From JAAYGT01 sp050252075 (GTDB lineage: Bacteria; Pseudomonadota; Gammaproteobacteria; Burkholderiales; Burkholderiaceae_B), in the NCBI GenBank assembly GCA_050252075.1, contig JBFWLP010000056.1, positions 1-22,222 of the forward strand: a stretch of 22,222 bases of DNA. Direction: 5' to 3'. Of the stretch, positions 21,012-22,222 are shown one piece after another. The position numbers and the translations under genes were made by a program. Numbering within the stretch: the stretch's first letter is position 1; each line of letters begins with the position of its first letter. The notes under the pieces were generated by a model. That model did not search any database, was not told the origin of the DNA, and worked only from the letters and a program-made list of their open reading frames with translations.

Positions 21012-21763
21012 ATCAGGCCTTTTATCAGCAGGTTCAGACCGATCAGCAGCAGAACAATCGTCAGGCAACGTGCAAACACGGCTTCGTTTACCCGCTTGCG
21101 GATGCGCTGGCCGATATGCAGGCCGATAAAGGCCGGAACGAGCGCCACGGTGGAACCGATCAGATCATGGCCCGACAGCAGCTGGTTGCCCGACATCATC
21201 AGGCCCATTAACGCCGTGAAGTACCACGCCACCAGCGATATCGACGCCACAAAAACGTCTTTGGGAAGGCGCAGCGCCGCCAGATACATGGCCAGCACCG
21301 GCCCCACCAGCATTGAGATTCCGCCCACCAGGCCGGCAACCAAGCCCACCAGCGGGTTGGCCCAGGACTCGGCCCGAGGTGAAATGGGCAGCACTGCCCG
21401 GCGGTACTGCACAATGGCGAACGTGGAAACCAGCACGCCCAGGGCTATGTAGATAATGCGGGGATCCAGCACCACCAGAGCGCGCACGCCCCAATAGGTG
21501 CCGACCGGAATCACCAGCAGCAGCGCCCAGAACCGCTTGATAGTGGCAAGAAAATTACCCCCTGCGAAGCTTTGCCAGACACTGGTGGCAACGGCGGGCA
21601 GAATCAGCAACGCAATGGCCTGGGGCACCGGCATGAAACTGGCCATAATGGGCAAGGCAACCAGGGGCAAGCCCACACCAACCGTTCCTTTGACCACCCC
21701 GCCCACCATAATGGCCAGGAATGACACCACCAGCGTTACCCAGCCAAAATCAAGTCCGTTCAT
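21008..21763 (-). CDS. TauE/SafE-family membrane permease (TSUP)
   Basis: A 251-residue integral membrane protein with about eight hydrophobic segments. It shows the inverted-repeat layout of the 4-toluene-sulfonate uptake permease family: first half GGVVKGTVGVGLPLVALP, second half LVAGLVGGISMLVGPVLAMYL. Family members export sulfite or sulfoacetate or import sulfur compounds. The substrate cannot be read from sequence. Its ATG overlaps the stop of the upstream TRAP permease gene (ATGA, 21760-21763), so it is very likely co-translated with it. That would make sense if the TRAP system imports a sulfonate and this protein exports the sulfite released. Confidence 0.9.
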   Translation of the reverse strand: MNGLDFGWVTLVVSFLAIMVGGVVKGTVGVGLPLVALPIMASFMPVPQAIALLILPAVATSVWQSFAGGNFLATIKRFWALLLVIPVGTYWGVRALVVLDPRIIYIALGVLVSTFAIVQYRRAVLPISPRAESWANPLVGLVAGLVGGISMLVGPVLAMYLAALRLPKDVFVASISLVAWYFTALMGLMMSGNQLLSGHDLIGSTVALVPAFIGLHIGQRIRKRVNEAVFARCLTIVLLLIGLNLLIKGLI

Positions 21764-22222
21764 TGCATCCTGTCAGGCAGCCACAAAATGATCTGAGGTA
21801 GCCAGAACAGGATACCTATGAGTATGAGGTGAGCAAAAACATGCGGCCACACCCCACGAAATATATAACCCAGCGGATAGCCGGAAAAGCGCGCCACCAC
21901 GTAAACGTTCAAACCTACCGGCGGCGTCAGCATGCCGATTTCCGCCACCAGCACAACCATGACACCAAACCAGATAGGATCGTAACCCAGCGAAAGCACC
22001 ACGGGCAGGGCAATAGGCACCATCAGCAGCAAAATGGCAATCTGGTCCATGATGAAACCCAGCGCCAGAAACACCAGCAGCACGCACATCAGTACCGCCC
22101 AGGGTTCCATGTTCAACGAGCCCACAAAAGACACCAGTTGCTGCGTGGTTTGGGTGAGCGTCAGGAAGAACCCGAAAATTTTGGCGCCGATAATGATCAT
22201 GAAAACCATGCACGTTGTGCCT
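21760..22222 (-). CDS. dctM: TRAP transporter large permease, DctM-like (3' part only)
   Basis: This is the C-terminal 153 or so residues of a DctM (12-TM) subunit; the frame is open to the right edge of the window. The family signature EIGMLTPPVGLNVYV is clear, along with LGFIMDQIAILLLMVPIALPV and YDPIWFGVMVVL before it. TRAP transporters use a periplasmic receptor (DctP), a small permease (DctQ) and DctM to import carboxylates, sulfonates and similar compounds with sodium. DctP and DctQ would lie beyond the window. The final residues WLPQIILWLPDRMQ form the last helix. The stop overlaps the TauE-like start. Confidence 0.9.
   Translation of the reverse strand, partial: GTTCMVFMIIIGAKIFGFFLTLTQTTQQLVSFVGSLNMEPWAVLMCVLLVFLALGFIMDQIAILLLMVPIALPVVLSLGYDPIWFGVMVVLVAEIGMLTPPVGLNVYVVARFSGYPLGYIFRGVWPHVFAHLILIGILFWLPQIILWLPDRMQ

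Overview
The window is a compact, roughly 60% G+C stretch of betaproteobacterial core genome. Gene content and order point to Burkholderiales, probably Alcaligenaceae (Bordetella/Achromobacter/Pusillimonas type). The signs are hprK between ptsN and rapZ, an orphan Bug/TctC receptor, gpmA-envC-ctpA-moeB facing yibN-grxC-secB-gpsA, and argB followed by a HAD nucleotidase. This placement is inferred from gene families and order, not from a marker RNA. I count 29 protein genes, two of them cut by the window edges. I see no tRNA, rRNA, IS element, phage, CRISPR array or restriction/defence locus. No gene-free stretch exceeds 300 bases; the longest gaps are 1807-1965 and 2293-2481.

Layout. Positions 1-1806 (+) hold lptC (3' end), lptA and lptB, for lipopolysaccharide transport. 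Positions 1966-4841 (+) hold hpf, ptsN, hprK and rapZ: ribosome hibernation plus the incomplete regulatory phosphotransferase branch. The rpoN gene that sits between lptB and hpf in E. coli is absent here. rlpA (4838-5767, +) is coupled to rapZ and collides tail to tail with rsmI (5750-6682, -). Positions 6743-9103 (+) hold yraN, diaA, dolP and a TlpA-like thioredoxin, matching E. coli yraN-yraO-yraP, followed by argB (9107-10006) and a HAD hydrolase. Positions 10729-15245 are a minus-strand run gpmA, envC, ctpA, moeB with tight or overlapping junctions. Divergent from it, 15335-17657 (+) holds yibN, grxC, secB and gpsA, the same neighbourhood as in E. coli, followed by a Bug-type binding protein. 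On the minus strand come trmL and comF, then a BioC-like methyltransferase on plus. The window ends in a minus-strand TauE/SafE permease coupled to the 3' end of a TRAP large permease (dctM).

Functional themes are envelope biogenesis (LptCAB, RlpA, DolP, EnvC, CtpA), PTS-type regulation (PtsN, HprK, RapZ), redox and protein export (TlpA-like protein, GrxC, rhodanese, SecB), and metabolism (ArgB, GpmA, GpsA, BioC).

I did not find a new multi-gene system; this is ordinary housekeeping DNA. The items worth checking are small. ptsN and diaA both look leaderless, with a -10 box exactly 7 nt before the ATG and no Shine-Dalgarno. A 29-codon upstream ORF overlaps the hpf start. Three perfect inverted repeats lie in intergenic regions. 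A 62-nt tail-to-tail overlap runs through the zinc-ligand codons of moeB. No convergent junction has room for a separate terminator.
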